This document shows, piece by piece, positions 41,861 through 50,736 of a stretch of 64,000 nucleotides of DNA. Numbering within the stretch: the stretch's first letter is position 1; the number at the start of each line of letters is the position of its first letter. A model generated the notes under the pieces. The model did no database searches, was not told the DNA's origin, and worked only from the letters and a program-made list of their open reading frames with translations. The stretch is taken from contig NC_008701.1 of the NCBI RefSeq assembly GCF_000015205.1, positions 1-64,000 of the forward strand, written 5' to 3'. This stretch comes from Pyrobaculum islandicum DSM 4184 (GTDB lineage: Archaea; Thermoproteota; Thermoprotei; Thermoproteales; Thermoproteaceae). The position numbers were made by a program, and so were the translations under genes.

Positions 41861-42790
41861 ATGTCCAAAATTGGATATCTGATAATTGTAGTAGTGTTAA
41901 TTGCCGCGGCGGCGCTCTTCATTGCCAGCCAGCGGCCGCAGGCCGCCGCGCCGCAACAGACGGCGACTGCAATCGCGGCGCCTAGGCAGCACGTCGTCCT
42001 CTACATGGCCACTACCACCAGCGTCAAAGACACGGGTCTCCTCGACGTATTGATTCCAGACTTCGAGAGGTGGGCGGCGGAGAGGGGGTACGACGTGGAG
42101 GTTAGGTACTCCGCAGTCGGCACGGGGCAAGCCCTCCTCATGGCGGCTAGGGGGGATGTGGACGTGGTGCTCGTGCACGCCCCCGCCCTCGAGAGGAGGT
42201 ATCTGGAGAACGGCACCCTAAAGTGCCGAGACGTCGTAGCCTACAATTTCTTCATCGTGGTTGGGCCCAGGGGCGACCCCGCAGGCGCAAGGGGGACTTC
42301 CGCGGCTGAGGCCTTCAAGAAGATTGCGGAGGCGAAGGCGCCCTTCGTGTCGAGGGGCGACAGATCGGGCACCCACCTTAAGGAGCTGTCTCTCTGGCGC
42401 GAGGCCATAGGGAGGGAGCCTGACCCCAAGGTGGACACGTGGTACATCTCGGCGGGGGCCGGCATGGGGCAGACACTGCTTCTCGCCAACGAGAAGAGGG
42501 CCTACGCCCTAACCGACGTGGGGACTTGGCTGAGGTACAGAGATAAGCTAGACCAGCTAGAGGTGGTGGTGCCGGCGGCGCCCGACCTGATAAACATATA
42601 CAGCTTCGCGATTGTCAAGCCCTCCCCCGCCGCAAGACTCATGGCTCAGTACATGCTGACGAGAGGCCAGGAGGTCATCGGCAATCTGACGGTGGCAGGC
42701 CAGCCCCTCTTCACCCCCATCTCCAGAGCTGACCCCAAGGCTCTGGAGTGGATAAAGCCGGCCATCTTCGGCCCCAGCTGTGTCGGCTGA
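41861..42790 (+). CDS. tupA: Tungstate ABC transporter substrate-binding protein
   Basis: A 309-residue TupA-like protein. An N-terminal membrane anchor (GYLIIVVVLIAAAALFIA) precedes the TupA signature ATTTSVKDTGLLDVLIPDFE, in which the Thr/Ser run contacts the oxyanion. VSRGDRSGTH follows later. TupA proteins prefer tungstate over molybdate. First gene of tupABC, divergent from the ModE-like gene, with TATA-like elements in the short gap. Confidence 0.92.
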   Translation: MSKIGYLIIVVVLIAAAALFIASQRPQAAAPQQTATAIAAPRQHVVLYMATTTSVKDTGLLDVLIPDFERWAAERGYDVEVRYSAVGTGQALLMAARGDVDVVLVHAPALERRYLENGTLKCRDVVAYNFFIVVGPRGDPAGARGTSAAEAFKKIAEAKAPFVSRGDRSGTHLKELSLWREAIGREPDPKVDTWYISAGAGMGQTLLLANEKRAYALTDVGTWLRYRDKLDQLEVVVPAAPDLINIYSFAIVKPSPAARLMAQYMLTRGQEVIGNLTVAGQPLFTPISRADPKALEWIKPAIFGPSCVG

Positions 42791-43424
42791 GCTAGTCGGC
42801 ATAGTGCTGAACTCGGTCTACGTCTCCGCCGTCCCAGCCCTCATCTCAGCTGTCGTGGGCACCCCAGCCGCCCTGTGGCTACACATGAGGGGCGGGCGGC
42901 TGGCGGCCGCACTTAAGGCCCTCTTCAACGGCCTCGTGGGGGTCCCCACCGTCCTCCTCGGCCTACTCCTCTACCTCCTCTTGGCTAGGTCCGGCCCCCT
43001 AGGCGGCCTGGGCATCCTCTACACCCTAGAGGCGGTGGTGGTGGGCCACACCCTCCTGGTTCTCCCCCTCTACCTTTCCTACGCCCTAACTGCGCTTGAG
43101 GGCGTCGACCCAAGGGTGAGAGAGCTGGCAGAGATGTTTGGCCTTGGGAAGGCGACTCTGCTCAAGATATATCTCAGAGAGGCGGCGGGGGGCTTGGCCG
43201 GCGCGGTCGCCGCGTCGTATGGAAGGGCGCTGGGGGAGCTGGGGATAGCCCTCATGTTGGGCGGCGACATTAGATATAAGACGCGGGTTCTCACCACGGC
43301 GGTGGCCCACGAGACTATGTTGGGAAACTGGGACGTGGCCATACAGCTGGGGGTCATCCTCTTGGTCATGGCTGTCGCAGTAAGTGCTGTCGTAACGGCC
43401 CTGGGCTTTAAATACAGGGGATGA
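42780..43424 (+). CDS. tupB: Tungstate ABC transporter permease
   Basis: A 214-residue permease with about five helices and the coupling-loop motif ALGELGIALMLGGDIRYKTRV. It overlaps tupA by 11 bp (GTG start) and tupC by 4 bp, so the three are tightly coupled. The EAA-like region is EMFGLGKATLLKIYLREAAGGL. Works as a homodimer with TupC. Confidence 0.9.
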   Translation: MSAELVGIVLNSVYVSAVPALISAVVGTPAALWLHMRGGRLAAALKALFNGLVGVPTVLLGLLLYLLLARSGPLGGLGILYTLEAVVVGHTLLVLPLYLSYALTALEGVDPRVRELAEMFGLGKATLLKIYLREAAGGLAGAVAASYGRALGELGIALMLGGDIRYKTRVLTTAVAHETMLGNWDVAIQLGVILLVMAVAVSAVVTALGFKYRG

Positions 43425-44020
43425 TAAAGGCCGTCCGTCTCGGCAAAAAATACGGCGGTGTGTGGGTCTTCCGTGGGGTAGATCTGGAGCTTCCAGAGGT
43501 CGGCATGGCGGTTGTCGTGGGGCCAAACGGCTCTGGCAAAACCACTCTTCTTAAAATTCTAGCCGGCTTGTTGGAGCCAGACGAGGGGGAGGTGTATATA
43601 ATGGGGATGCCGCCGGCTGTAGCAATACGGCGTATGAGACGCGCCGTGCTTTATGCACACCAAGAGCCGCTTGTGCTCGCGGGCGCGGTGGAAGACAACT
43701 TGTTCTGTCGTAACGACGAGGTATTTGACGCGCTGGGGCTAGGGGGGCTTCTGGGTAGAAAGGCGAGAGAGCTCTCTGGCGGTTATAAAAAGCTTCTTAC
43801 AATTGCCAGAGTGTTGTCTTGCCGGCCGAAGGTCGCGCTTTTAGACGAGCCGACGGCATATTTAGACGCGGAAAAGAGAAAGGCGCTTATGGAATACCTA
43901 TGGCAATACTCCAAGAGAGCTCTCGTTGTTTGGACTACGCATTATATAGCTGAGGTGCCGCCTGGAGTGCCGCTTTATGAATTGAGAGATGGGCGCTTGA
44001 GGAATTTAGCCACGCCCTAG
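43421..44020 (+). CDS. tupC: Tungstate ABC transporter ATPase
   Basis: A 199-residue ABC ATPase: Walker A GPNGSGKTT near residue 39, signature LSGGYKKLLTIARVL, Walker B VALLDEPTAYLD and H-loop TTHYIAEVP. It is short, without a C-terminal regulatory domain. The ATG overlaps the stop of tupB, and its end overlaps the convergent HEPN-like gene by 15 bp. Confidence 0.9.
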   Translation: MIKAVRLGKKYGGVWVFRGVDLELPEVGMAVVVGPNGSGKTTLLKILAGLLEPDEGEVYIMGMPPAVAIRRMRRAVLYAHQEPLVLAGAVEDNLFCRNDEVFDALGLGGLLGRKARELSGGYKKLLTIARVLSCRPKVALLDEPTAYLDAEKRKALMEYLWQYSKRALVVWTTHYIAEVPPGVPLYELRDGRLRNLATP

Positions 44021-44341
44021 CAATTGGTATATTGCCTCACTTATCAACTCGGCGCATTTTATACAAGTTGCGCCGTCTCCAGAAAACGCTTGTCTCTCGA
44101 GACAGTAGGCGCATTTTTCCACATCTCTAGGCGGCTGGCCTCTAAACGCCTCTCTTACAAGAGCGGGGAGTCGCTTGACGTTATGAACTTCGCCGTATGG
44201 GTCAAATCCGAGGGCTCCCTTTATAAGAGCCTCTATAGAAACATAGGCGTTATAACACGCGGCGGCTTCATCGCCAGTTTCAAAAGCGGCTAGCGCCTGT
44301 TGGAAATGTCTAGTATGTCTCTCAAGCCATTTTATATGCAT
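44006..44341 (-). CDS. HEPN-like domain protein with zinc knuckle
   Basis: A 111-residue, mainly helical protein. The N-terminal part (HFQQALAAFETGDEAAACYNAYVSIEALIKGALG) resembles HEPN domains, which often work with nucleotidyltransferases or as ribonucleases, but the usual RxxxxH motif is not clear. A CxxC...CxxC set (CAYCLERQ...CIKCAEL) follows. It is not paired with a nucleotidyltransferase gene. Confidence 0.6.
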   Translation of the reverse strand: MHIKWLERHTRHFQQALAAFETGDEAAACYNAYVSIEALIKGALGFDPYGEVHNVKRLPALVREAFRGQPPRDVEKCAYCLERQAFSGDGATCIKCAELISEAIYQLLGRG

Positions 44342-44349
44342 AAATGCCG

Positions 44350-45255
44350 TTAGTCTCTCTGTTTAAATTTTTGACGCACTTCGGCAATCAGCTGTGCGGC
44401 CCTCTTCCCCACCTCGACGGGATCCTCTCCGAATACCTTCACCACATATTTAGCTCCGCCTGCGGCGTATCCTGCGGTAAACTCCAGAGACCCCTGGGGG
44501 GTGAGTTTCGCCACGCCGCCGATTGCGACGTGGCAGCCGGCGCCTACCCCCGCCAAGAAGGCTCTCTCTGCAGTTGCCTCAATTGCCGCAGTTTTGTCAC
44601 TAGCTTTTTTCAAAAGGTCTATCAGCCAGCTATCTTCCTCTTTCACTACAGCGACGACAATGCCTTGGCCGGGGGGCGGCGGCACCTCCTCTACGCGGAG
44701 CGGCACTATAGAGACGGGGGGAGAGCTCCCATATAGCCTTTGGAGCCCCGCAGCTGCCATAACAGCTGCGTCGTATTGACCAGACAACACCTTCCCCACT
44801 CTTGTATCTACATTCCCCCGGAGGGGTTTAACTTCTACGTCAGGTCTCACAGCCTTTAAAAACTCTGCCCTCCTAACGCTAGAGGTCCCCACCACCGCGC
44901 CTTTCGGCAGAGTCTCCAGCGTGTAGCCCCCGCGGCTTATAAGTACGTCATGCGGCGGAGCTCTCTTAGAGAAGCCAGCTAAGACGAGGCCTGGGGTGAG
45001 CTCAGAGGGGAGGTCCTTTAGACTGTGTACTGCCATGTCAGCCTCGCCCCTCAAGACGGCGAGGTTCACCTCTTTTTCGAAGATGCCCTTGACCCCTATC
45101 TGGAAGAGGGGCTTGTCTTGTATCAAGTCGCCAGTGGTCTTCACCACCACGATCTCGAACTGGACGTCTGGCTCCACCGCCTTTATCTGCGCCAAGAGCT
45201 CCTCCGTCTGGATAAGGCTGAGCTTCGACCCCCTAGTCGCAACTCGGATCTTCAT
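44350..45255 (-). CDS. hemC: Hydroxymethylbilane synthase (porphobilinogen deaminase)
   Basis: A 301-residue HemC that joins four porphobilinogens to hydroxymethylbilane. The N-terminal [33 protein letters not shown] and the dipyrromethane-bearing Cys in [12 protein letters not shown] are visible. It follows the AhbC/NirJ-like gene with an ATGA overlap, linking the early and late steps of tetrapyrrole synthesis in one transcript. Confidence 0.95.
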   Translation of the reverse strand: MKIRVATRGSKLSLIQTEELLAQIKAVEPDVQFEIVVVKTTGDLIQDKPLFQIGVKGIFEKEVNLAVLRGEADMAVHSLKDLPSELTPGLVLAGFSKRAPPHDVLISRGGYTLETLPKGAVVGTSSVRRAEFLKAVRPDVEVKPLRGNVDTRVGKVLSGQYDAAVMAAAGLQRLYGSSPPVSIVPLRVEEVPPPPGQGIVVAVVKEEDSWLIDLLKKASDKTAAIEATAERAFLAGVGAGCHVAIGGVAKLTPQGSLEFTAGYAAGGAKYVVKVFGEDPVEVGKRAAQLIAEVRQKFKQRD

Positions 45256-46385
45256 TTAAACAGGTGGGGGATGGGGCAGAGAGGGTCGTCGCCAAACATA
45301 TCGCCAGATAGATAATAGGCCCTCGCCCTATCGCCGCCTTTACAATACTGTTTAAACTTACACGTCGAGCACTTCGGCCCTCTGAGGTACCTCTCCGTGT
45401 TTATAAACGGCTCTAGCTTCTCGGGGGTGAGGATCTCTCTGAGGGGCTTCTCTCTGACGTTGCCAAGCTTGTAGAAGTCTATGAACTGGCAGGGATATAC
45501 GTCGCCGTTTGGGTAAATGGAGATTATCTTCCTCCCGCATCCGCCTGTCGACTCTACGAACTTTAGGTATCTCTCGTCCCCCCCGCCGACCGTCTGGGCG
45601 ATGTATATGCCGTCGTAGGGAGCTAGGGTGGTCTCTATCTCCAGTTTCCCGGCGTACTGCCTGGCCTTGGAGATGAGCGTCTCTATGAACTCTCTGTACT
45701 GCTGGGGGGTGTACCACCAGTCGGGGGGGAGCTTCTGGGCTCTGCCGGCGGCGGAGAGGTGGTAGAAAGTTATCCTCTTGACTCCCAGCGAGGCGGCGAA
45801 GTCCACGTAGGCCCCCACCTCGTGTATGTTCTTGGCGGTTACAGTGAAGCGGAGCCCCACGTCGAGGCCGGCCGCGATGGCGTTTTTTATCCCGGCGAGC
45901 GCTGCGGCGAAGCTACCCGGCGTCCCCCTGAACTGGTCGTGGAAGGCGGGGTCTATAGAGTCTAGGCTGACTCCCACGTAGACTATCCTCACCTCCTTCA
46001 GCCTCCTGGCGACCTCGGGGGTGATCAAGGTCCCGTTTGTGGAGAGGACGAGCTTAATCCCGGCGTCTCTAGCCCTCTCGGCGATTTCGAAGAAGTCCTG
46101 CCGGACGAGGGGCTCGCCTCCGGTGAAGAGGATGAGGGGTACCCCCACCTCGGCCATCTGATCGACGAGGGCTAGGGCCTCGGCGGTGGTGAGCTCGCGG
46201 GGGTCTTCGGCGCCGGCGTCTATGTAGCAATGTAGACACTTTAGGTTGCACCTCCTGGTTATGTTCCAGCTGACGATGGGCCTGAGGGGGGCCGAGAAGT
46301 TGCTTGGCTTGTCTATGCCAAATCTGCCCTTGACCTTGAAGGAGGTGGTTCCCACGCCGGCTACCATCACGCTGATGGGGATCAT
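45252..46385 (-). CDS. Radical SAM/SPASM protein, AhbC or NirJ-like
   Basis: About 377 residues. The radical SAM motif is CNLKCLHCY (with the [11 protein letters not shown] lead-in typical of NirJ/AhbC), then TGGEPL and VSLDS. The C-terminal SPASM cysteine set is [14 protein letters not shown] and [10 protein letters not shown]. AhbC removes two acetate groups during archaeal heme formation and NirJ makes heme d1. ATG 46385 is preferred because GATATATAC (46404-46412) lies about 23 nt upstream, though the frame extends to 46421. It shares an operon with hemC. Confidence 0.85.
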   Translation of the reverse strand: MIPISVMVAGVGTTSFKVKGRFGIDKPSNFSAPLRPIVSWNITRRCNLKCLHCYIDAGAEDPRELTTAEALALVDQMAEVGVPLILFTGGEPLVRQDFFEIAERARDAGIKLVLSTNGTLITPEVARRLKEVRIVYVGVSLDSIDPAFHDQFRGTPGSFAAALAGIKNAIAAGLDVGLRFTVTAKNIHEVGAYVDFAASLGVKRITFYHLSAAGRAQKLPPDWWYTPQQYREFIETLISKARQYAGKLEIETTLAPYDGIYIAQTVGGGDERYLKFVESTGGCGRKIISIYPNGDVYPCQFIDFYKLGNVREKPLREILTPEKLEPFINTERYLRGPKCSTCKFKQYCKGGDRARAYYLSGDMFGDDPLCPIPHLFK

Positions 46386-46475
46386 AGAGAATGGGGCGTT
46401 TCCGTATATATCATTTTTCATCAGCGGAAGGACTCATCAAGAGTCAGTCTTTTAAAATTGGCTCTATCTATATAA

Positions 46476-47822
46476 GTGTTTAAGGCGAGGATAAGAGGTA
46501 TCTATGCCACAGCACTTACAAAACTCGCCCTTGACTGGGGCTTTGAAATTGTACAACCGACTCAACAAATTATAAACCGCTTTGGCCTAAAGCCAGACTA
46601 CTCACCGCCAGACATCACAGTAAAAGACCACGAGTCAAAGACAGGAGTTGTGACAATTGGGGAATGCCAAGCCGTCGACTACTTTTTGGAGAGACTTAGG
46701 CAATATGTAGACCCGGTGATAGCTAAGGCGTCGGCTGGGTTGCACGACGTTTTTATAGGCCGCGTAGTTGGAGAGGGGCTTGTGGAGGCCCCTGGCGGCC
46801 AGCTTATGGAAGTGCCAAGGCGCTATGTAGTCCAGCCAGGTAGTACGTCTGTCTTTACAGTTGTAAAACCTCCCATGGGCCCCTTCCGGGGCGTCGCCGT
46901 TCCGGAGATAGTCGTCGAGGGGAAGCTTTTGGAGCTCAACACCACGGGGAGGGTCTCCTACAGTAGACATATTGCAGAGCAGGAGAGACTCAGACTGAGG
47001 ATACTGGCCGAGACGAAGTTAAAAAACTACGCCTCGATAGGCCTACGTTTTAAATCTTCGGCAAAATACGCCAGTGAAGATGAGTTGGCCAAAGAGGCAG
47101 AGGAGCTTTACAAAGAGATGCTTAAGATATCGCAGGGAGGGCCCCCCGGCACCTTGTTGAGGAGAGGCAAATGCATAGCCGTGGTGTTATTTGACAGACA
47201 GGCGAAGTTTAAACTTGACGAGGCCAGGGCGGCAGTTGTGCCGACGATACGGGGCCACCACGCATTGAGAGGGCAGGGCCTTGGCAAATGTCTAGATCTG
47301 CTAGACTACGCAGGAGCTGACGTCTATGAGAAAGCCGTAGAGTTCTTAGCCAGGGGAAGAGTCGTCATCTACCACGTCAAGCCCTGGGGCGAGGTGATCA
47401 AAATGCGGGGGGAGGTGGTAAAAATATCTGACGACGTCCTCGTGGTGAAGAGGCCGCTGAGACCCGGCGGCGTCCTCGACGGGATCGGCGCTAAGATCGA
47501 GCCGGGGACCTACGCCCTCACTTGTGTGCCGAAGTCCGGCGGGTATGTGGTACACAGTTACTACAGCGCCTCCGGCGTCTATCTGGGGACCTACGTGAAC
47601 ATAAATACAGATCCCGAGTGGGGCCGCCGCATTATATACATAGACCTCCTAGTGGACAAGGCCTATGGTCTCGACGGCGTTGAGAGAGTACTAGACGCTG
47701 ACGAGCTCCAGCGCTACGCCCACATGCTCCCTGAGAGACTGAGGAGGCCCGAGGCCCCCGGCGGAAAAATATGTACTTCCGAGGGACTTACCTCAGCTCT
47801 TCCTCAGTCTTCCTCCGCTTAA
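46476..47822 (+). CDS. fau1: FAU-1 family RNA-binding protein (RNase E/G-like)
   Basis: A 448-residue protein of the archaeal AU-1/FAU-1 group, which binds AU-rich RNA and includes a DUF402 domain. Seen are the N-terminal RIRGIYATALTKLALD, the S1-like segment (about residues 90-125) and the C-terminal DUF402 part around RIIYIDLLVDKAYGLDG. GTG 46476 has a TATA-like TTTAAAATT about 24 nt upstream. The last ~12 codons overlap the convergent ATP-cone gene by 35 bp. Confidence 0.85.
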   Translation: MFKARIRGIYATALTKLALDWGFEIVQPTQQIINRFGLKPDYSPPDITVKDHESKTGVVTIGECQAVDYFLERLRQYVDPVIAKASAGLHDVFIGRVVGEGLVEAPGGQLMEVPRRYVVQPGSTSVFTVVKPPMGPFRGVAVPEIVVEGKLLELNTTGRVSYSRHIAEQERLRLRILAETKLKNYASIGLRFKSSAKYASEDELAKEAEELYKEMLKISQGGPPGTLLRRGKCIAVVLFDRQAKFKLDEARAAVVPTIRGHHALRGQGLGKCLDLLDYAGADVYEKAVEFLARGRVVIYHVKPWGEVIKMRGEVVKISDDVLVVKRPLRPGGVLDGIGAKIEPGTYALTCVPKSGGYVVHSYYSASGVYLGTYVNINTDPEWGRRIIYIDLLVDKAYGLDGVERVLDADELQRYAHMLPERLRRPEAPGGKICTSEGLTSALPQSSSA

Positions 47823-48063
47823 CCGCCTGGTCGAAGATTATCCAATTCCTGTACCACTGTTCATTTATCTTCTTGAGCTCCGCCAGTATCATCCTCGTCA
47901 GCTCTTGGGCTGTCACGTTTTCCCTGTCCATCACGGCGCACTCTACTTTCTTCGCGATTTTCCTCGCCACGTCTGCTGGCGCGCCTGCCTTCAAGACGCT
48001 GACGACAACTTTCTCAGGGATAAACTCCTCTACTCTCCCATCTCTCTTTACAACCTTAACCAT
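47788..48063 (-). CDS. Stand-alone ATP-cone domain protein
   Basis: A 91-residue protein that is one ATP-cone: VVKRDGRVEEFIPEKVVVSVLKAGAP and the following helices. ATP-cones usually sense ATP/dATP at the front of ribonucleotide reductases or in NrdR. Here no partner is fused or adjacent, and no zinc ribbon is present, so it is not NrdR. It overlaps FAU-1 tail to tail. Confidence 0.85.
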   Translation of the reverse strand: MVKVVKRDGRVEEFIPEKVVVSVLKAGAPADVARKIAKKVECAVMDRENVTAQELTRMILAELKKINEQWYRNWIIFDQAVKRRKTEEELR

Positions 48064-48081
48064 GTATCTACTGGAGAGGTG

Positions 48082-48978
48082 TTATATATTTTGCGCCAGA
48101 GCGCCCTCTGTTATTGATGCCACCTTGACCTCTGCTCTCAAGCCCTCCTCTATGTAAGCCCTCTCTACAGCTGCCTTTACTACGTCGCTATTTTTCTCTT
48201 CCACAAGGGCGATTATAGAGGGGCCGGCCCCCGATATGGACACGGCCAGCGCCCCGGCCTCTAGCGCATACCTCTTGACTCTGCCGTAGGCTGGTACATA
48301 AGGCGCTCTAGCCGGCTCGACTACTTCGTCACTCATTCCGAGGGCCACAAGTCTTGGATCTGATTTTGCAAAGCCGGCGACTAGCGCAGAGACTCTTGCC
48401 AACTGCGCCACGTAGGTTCTAAAAGACACCTCTCTGGGGAGGACGCTCCTCATGACTTTTGTCTTCTCTGGCATAGGGGGGACGTCTGGCACGCCGATTA
48501 CAAATATGAGCTTTGGCATAAATTTAACCAACTCCAGAGGCTTGACGGAGGCGATAACTACAGCGCCGCCCAGCGCCGCCGCCGCCACGTTGTCAAAATG
48601 CGGACTGCCGGCCGCCGCGACCTCCCCCAGCCCAGCTGCTTCTACCACAACGGCGGGCTCCACCCTAAGGCCGGCCTCCCGTATAAAAGCCGCCAAAGCC
48701 GCCACCGCCGACGCACCGCTACTCCCCAAACCTCTGGCGATGGGGATGTTATTTACCACCTCCGCCTCAACTCCCCAACATCTGCCCAGTCTCTCGAAGA
48801 GGTGTTGGAAGGCCCTCTTCACTGTGTTGTCACTCCCTGGGTTAAACCCCCGGAACTTTATATCTACGCCGCATCCAGACGTCAGTTTTATATACGCCTC
48901 GGCGAAATATGCGTCGTGAGCCACAGCCACTACATCAAATCCAGAGCCTAGATTTGCGCTTGTAGACGGCGCCCTCAT
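48082..48978 (-). CDS. thrB: Homoserine kinase
   Basis: A 298-residue GHMP kinase. The start [18 protein letters not shown] and the phosphate loop [17 protein letters not shown] match ThrB, which phosphorylates homoserine in threonine synthesis, with SISGAGPSI near the end. A 32-codon ORF lies directly upstream with a 3-nt gap. Threonine synthase is not in the window. Confidence 0.92.
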   Translation of the reverse strand: MRAPSTSANLGSGFDVVAVAHDAYFAEAYIKLTSGCGVDIKFRGFNPGSDNTVKRAFQHLFERLGRCWGVEAEVVNNIPIARGLGSSGASAVAALAAFIREAGLRVEPAVVVEAAGLGEVAAAGSPHFDNVAAAALGGAVVIASVKPLELVKFMPKLIFVIGVPDVPPMPEKTKVMRSVLPREVSFRTYVAQLARVSALVAGFAKSDPRLVALGMSDEVVEPARAPYVPAYGRVKRYALEAGALAVSISGAGPSIIALVEEKNSDVVKAAVERAYIEEGLRAEVKVASITEGALAQNI

Positions 48979-48981
48979 ACG

Positions 48982-49080
48982 TCATAACTGTTTGAGACTC
49001 ATCTCAGGGGTCGCATCGCCGCTGCTGTAGTTCTTTTGCCAAGTCGGGTAGAGAGATAGCGCCGCGCCCACTATGTACAT
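48982..49080 (-). CDS. Very short ORF upstream of thrB (32 aa)
   Basis: A 32-residue ORF (MYIVGAALSLYPTW...) that ends 3 nt before the thrB start codon. A TATA-like CTTATATAC lies about 25 nt before its ATG, so the leaderless transcript begins at this ORF rather than at thrB. It is not Thr-rich, so it is not an obvious attenuator peptide. It may be a real small protein or only set up thrB translation. Confidence 0.45.
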   Translation of the reverse strand: MYIVGAALSLYPTWQKNYSSGDATPEMSLKQL

Positions 49081-49224
49081 ACTCCCGCGGTTGTATATGT
49101 ATATAAGCTTGGCGGCTCTAGCGCCAGAGGTATTTATATATAGACACTTTACAAATATTAAAGCAATAAATATTACATAAATATTGCGAAGTTACTGTTA
49201 AATTTATGTAGACCTATAGCTACA

Positions 49225-49368
49225 GCCCACGGCGTCTAACCGCCCCCAGGGCCCAAGTCCCCGGAGGCCCCACCTCCGGGGGCTCGGGGGATAAACCGAC
49301 GGCGCTGGACGGGCCACCCCGCCCGGCGCTGTCGGCCAAATCGGCGCCGACGGTTAGACGCCGTGGGC
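49225..49368 (+). ncRNA. Structured RNA closed by an 18-bp perfect stem
   Basis: GCCCACGGCGTCTAACCG (49225-49242) pairs exactly with 49351-49368. Inside are a hairpin with arms CCCCGGAGG/CCTCCGGGG, an outer CCCCC/GGGGG pair, and a second arm CCGACGGCGC/GCGCTGTCGG capped by CGGGC/GCCCG. On the + strand a TATA-like GTTAAATTTA lies about 25 nt before the first base of the stem. This exact spacing and the very high GC against AT-rich flanks make a small RNA gene likely. The gap 48979-49390 otherwise holds only the short ORF before thrB and AT-rich sequence. A MITE-like element with terminal inverted repeats is the main alternative. Confidence 0.6.
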
Positions 49369-49390
49369 CCCTTCTCTTCAATAATAAGGT

Positions 49391-50677
49391 CTACCTCCTC
49401 TTTCTAAAGTAGAGTAGGGCCAGGCCTGCCGCTAGCCACAAGAGCAACGCCCATAGATATCTATACTTCTCTAATATTGTAAGGCCTATGCCCACAGGGA
49501 GGAGGGCCATGGCTATGGCAGAAGACAGGGGGACGCCGGCTACGACTGGAGTTTTAAACGCGCTGTAGAGAGTGCCACTTCTAGAAAACTTAGCCAGCGC
49601 CACGGCGACCATGAGGTAGTTTATTAAAGAGCCGACGGCGTATATGGCTAGGATTATCTCTATTTCTCCCGGCGCTATTAGAACTAGAGATATTATATAG
49701 ACCAGGAGGAGAGAGAGATGTGGAGTTCTAAACCTCTTGTGTAGTCTTCTAAATACTCCAGGGAGGAGGCCCTCCTCAGCTAACATATATGTCAGTCTCG
49801 AGAAGGACACATAACCTGCGAGAGCCGCCGTAATCATTACGAGAAATAGGTTTATAGCCACGGCGTATGTCAAAGCCGGGTTTATCTCCGCCGCGAGATA
49901 CAGCGGCGCAATAGCTGGGTCGACAAGTTCCTCTGGCCTCAGCGCCGACATTAAAGCAGCTGTGAGGCCCAGGCCGAAGAAGGCTCCTATGGCGACGACA
50001 AGCGCAGTCGCCTTGGGCACTTGCACAAGGGGCTCCCTGGCCTCTCCAGCCAGCTGTCCGATGGCGTCTACGCCTGTAAAGCCGCGGGAGAGGAGAGAAA
50101 AGGCGAAGAGGAGACTCGCCCCCTCGACGCCGGCCCAGTTGAAGTAGGGCGGCCAGGAGGGGTGGGTGGCTAGAGCCCAGATTATCAACGCCGGCATCAC
50201 TACGAGGTCGACCACGGCCACAGCCTTTGCGAAGTTCGCTGACTCTCTTATCCCCAGGACTGTCAAGACGAAGAGAGCTGTGGTGATGGCGGCGGCTAGG
50301 GCAACTTCCTGTATCCCAAGCCCAAGCGTCTTGTTTATAATTTTGGCGGCGTCTATTGCGCCATATGCAACCATGACAATTTGGTCAAAGGCAATTAGCC
50401 ACGCCGATATATACGCCAGCGTAGAGCCGAAGGCCGATTTAACATATAGATAAGAGCCGCCTGTCTCGGGGAATCTAGACCCCATCTCGCCATATGTGAC
50501 AGCTATTGCCGCCATTAACAACACGCCGTATATAGCGCCGAAGAAAGCGTACTGCCCGGCATAGAGGGCAATAAAGCCAAGGAGGAAGTAGTAGGTGCTC
50601 TGGGAGTCAGAATGCACCAGGGCATACATGTCGAACACCCCAAGTCTCCGCCTCAGCCACGCTCTAGTAAGTACCAC
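49391..50677 (-). CDS. APC-family amino acid/polyamine permease
   Basis: A 428-residue transporter with about 12 hydrophobic segments. APC signatures are GEMGSRFPETGGSYLYVK in TM2/loop and FSLLSRGFTGVDAIGQLAGEAREPLVQVP in the middle. The substrate is probably an amino acid or polyamine. GTG 50677 has TATA-like TTATATAC about 23 nt upstream. The 3' end is close to the convergent structured RNA at 49225-49368. Confidence 0.9.
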   Translation of the reverse strand: MVLTRAWLRRRLGVFDMYALVHSDSQSTYYFLLGFIALYAGQYAFFGAIYGVLLMAAIAVTYGEMGSRFPETGGSYLYVKSAFGSTLAYISAWLIAFDQIVMVAYGAIDAAKIINKTLGLGIQEVALAAAITTALFVLTVLGIRESANFAKAVAVVDLVVMPALIIWALATHPSWPPYFNWAGVEGASLLFAFSLLSRGFTGVDAIGQLAGEAREPLVQVPKATALVVAIGAFFGLGLTAALMSALRPEELVDPAIAPLYLAAEINPALTYAVAINLFLVMITAALAGYVSFSRLTYMLAEEGLLPGVFRRLHKRFRTPHLSLLLVYIISLVLIAPGEIEIILAIYAVGSLINYLMVAVALAKFSRSGTLYSAFKTPVVAGVPLSSAIAMALLPVGIGLTILEKYRYLWALLLWLAAGLALLYFRKRR

Positions 50678-50736
50678 GGCAAAAAAGTGGCAAGGGTATA
50701 TAAGGCATTTTTAAAAACCCAAAATCCTGCATAGAC

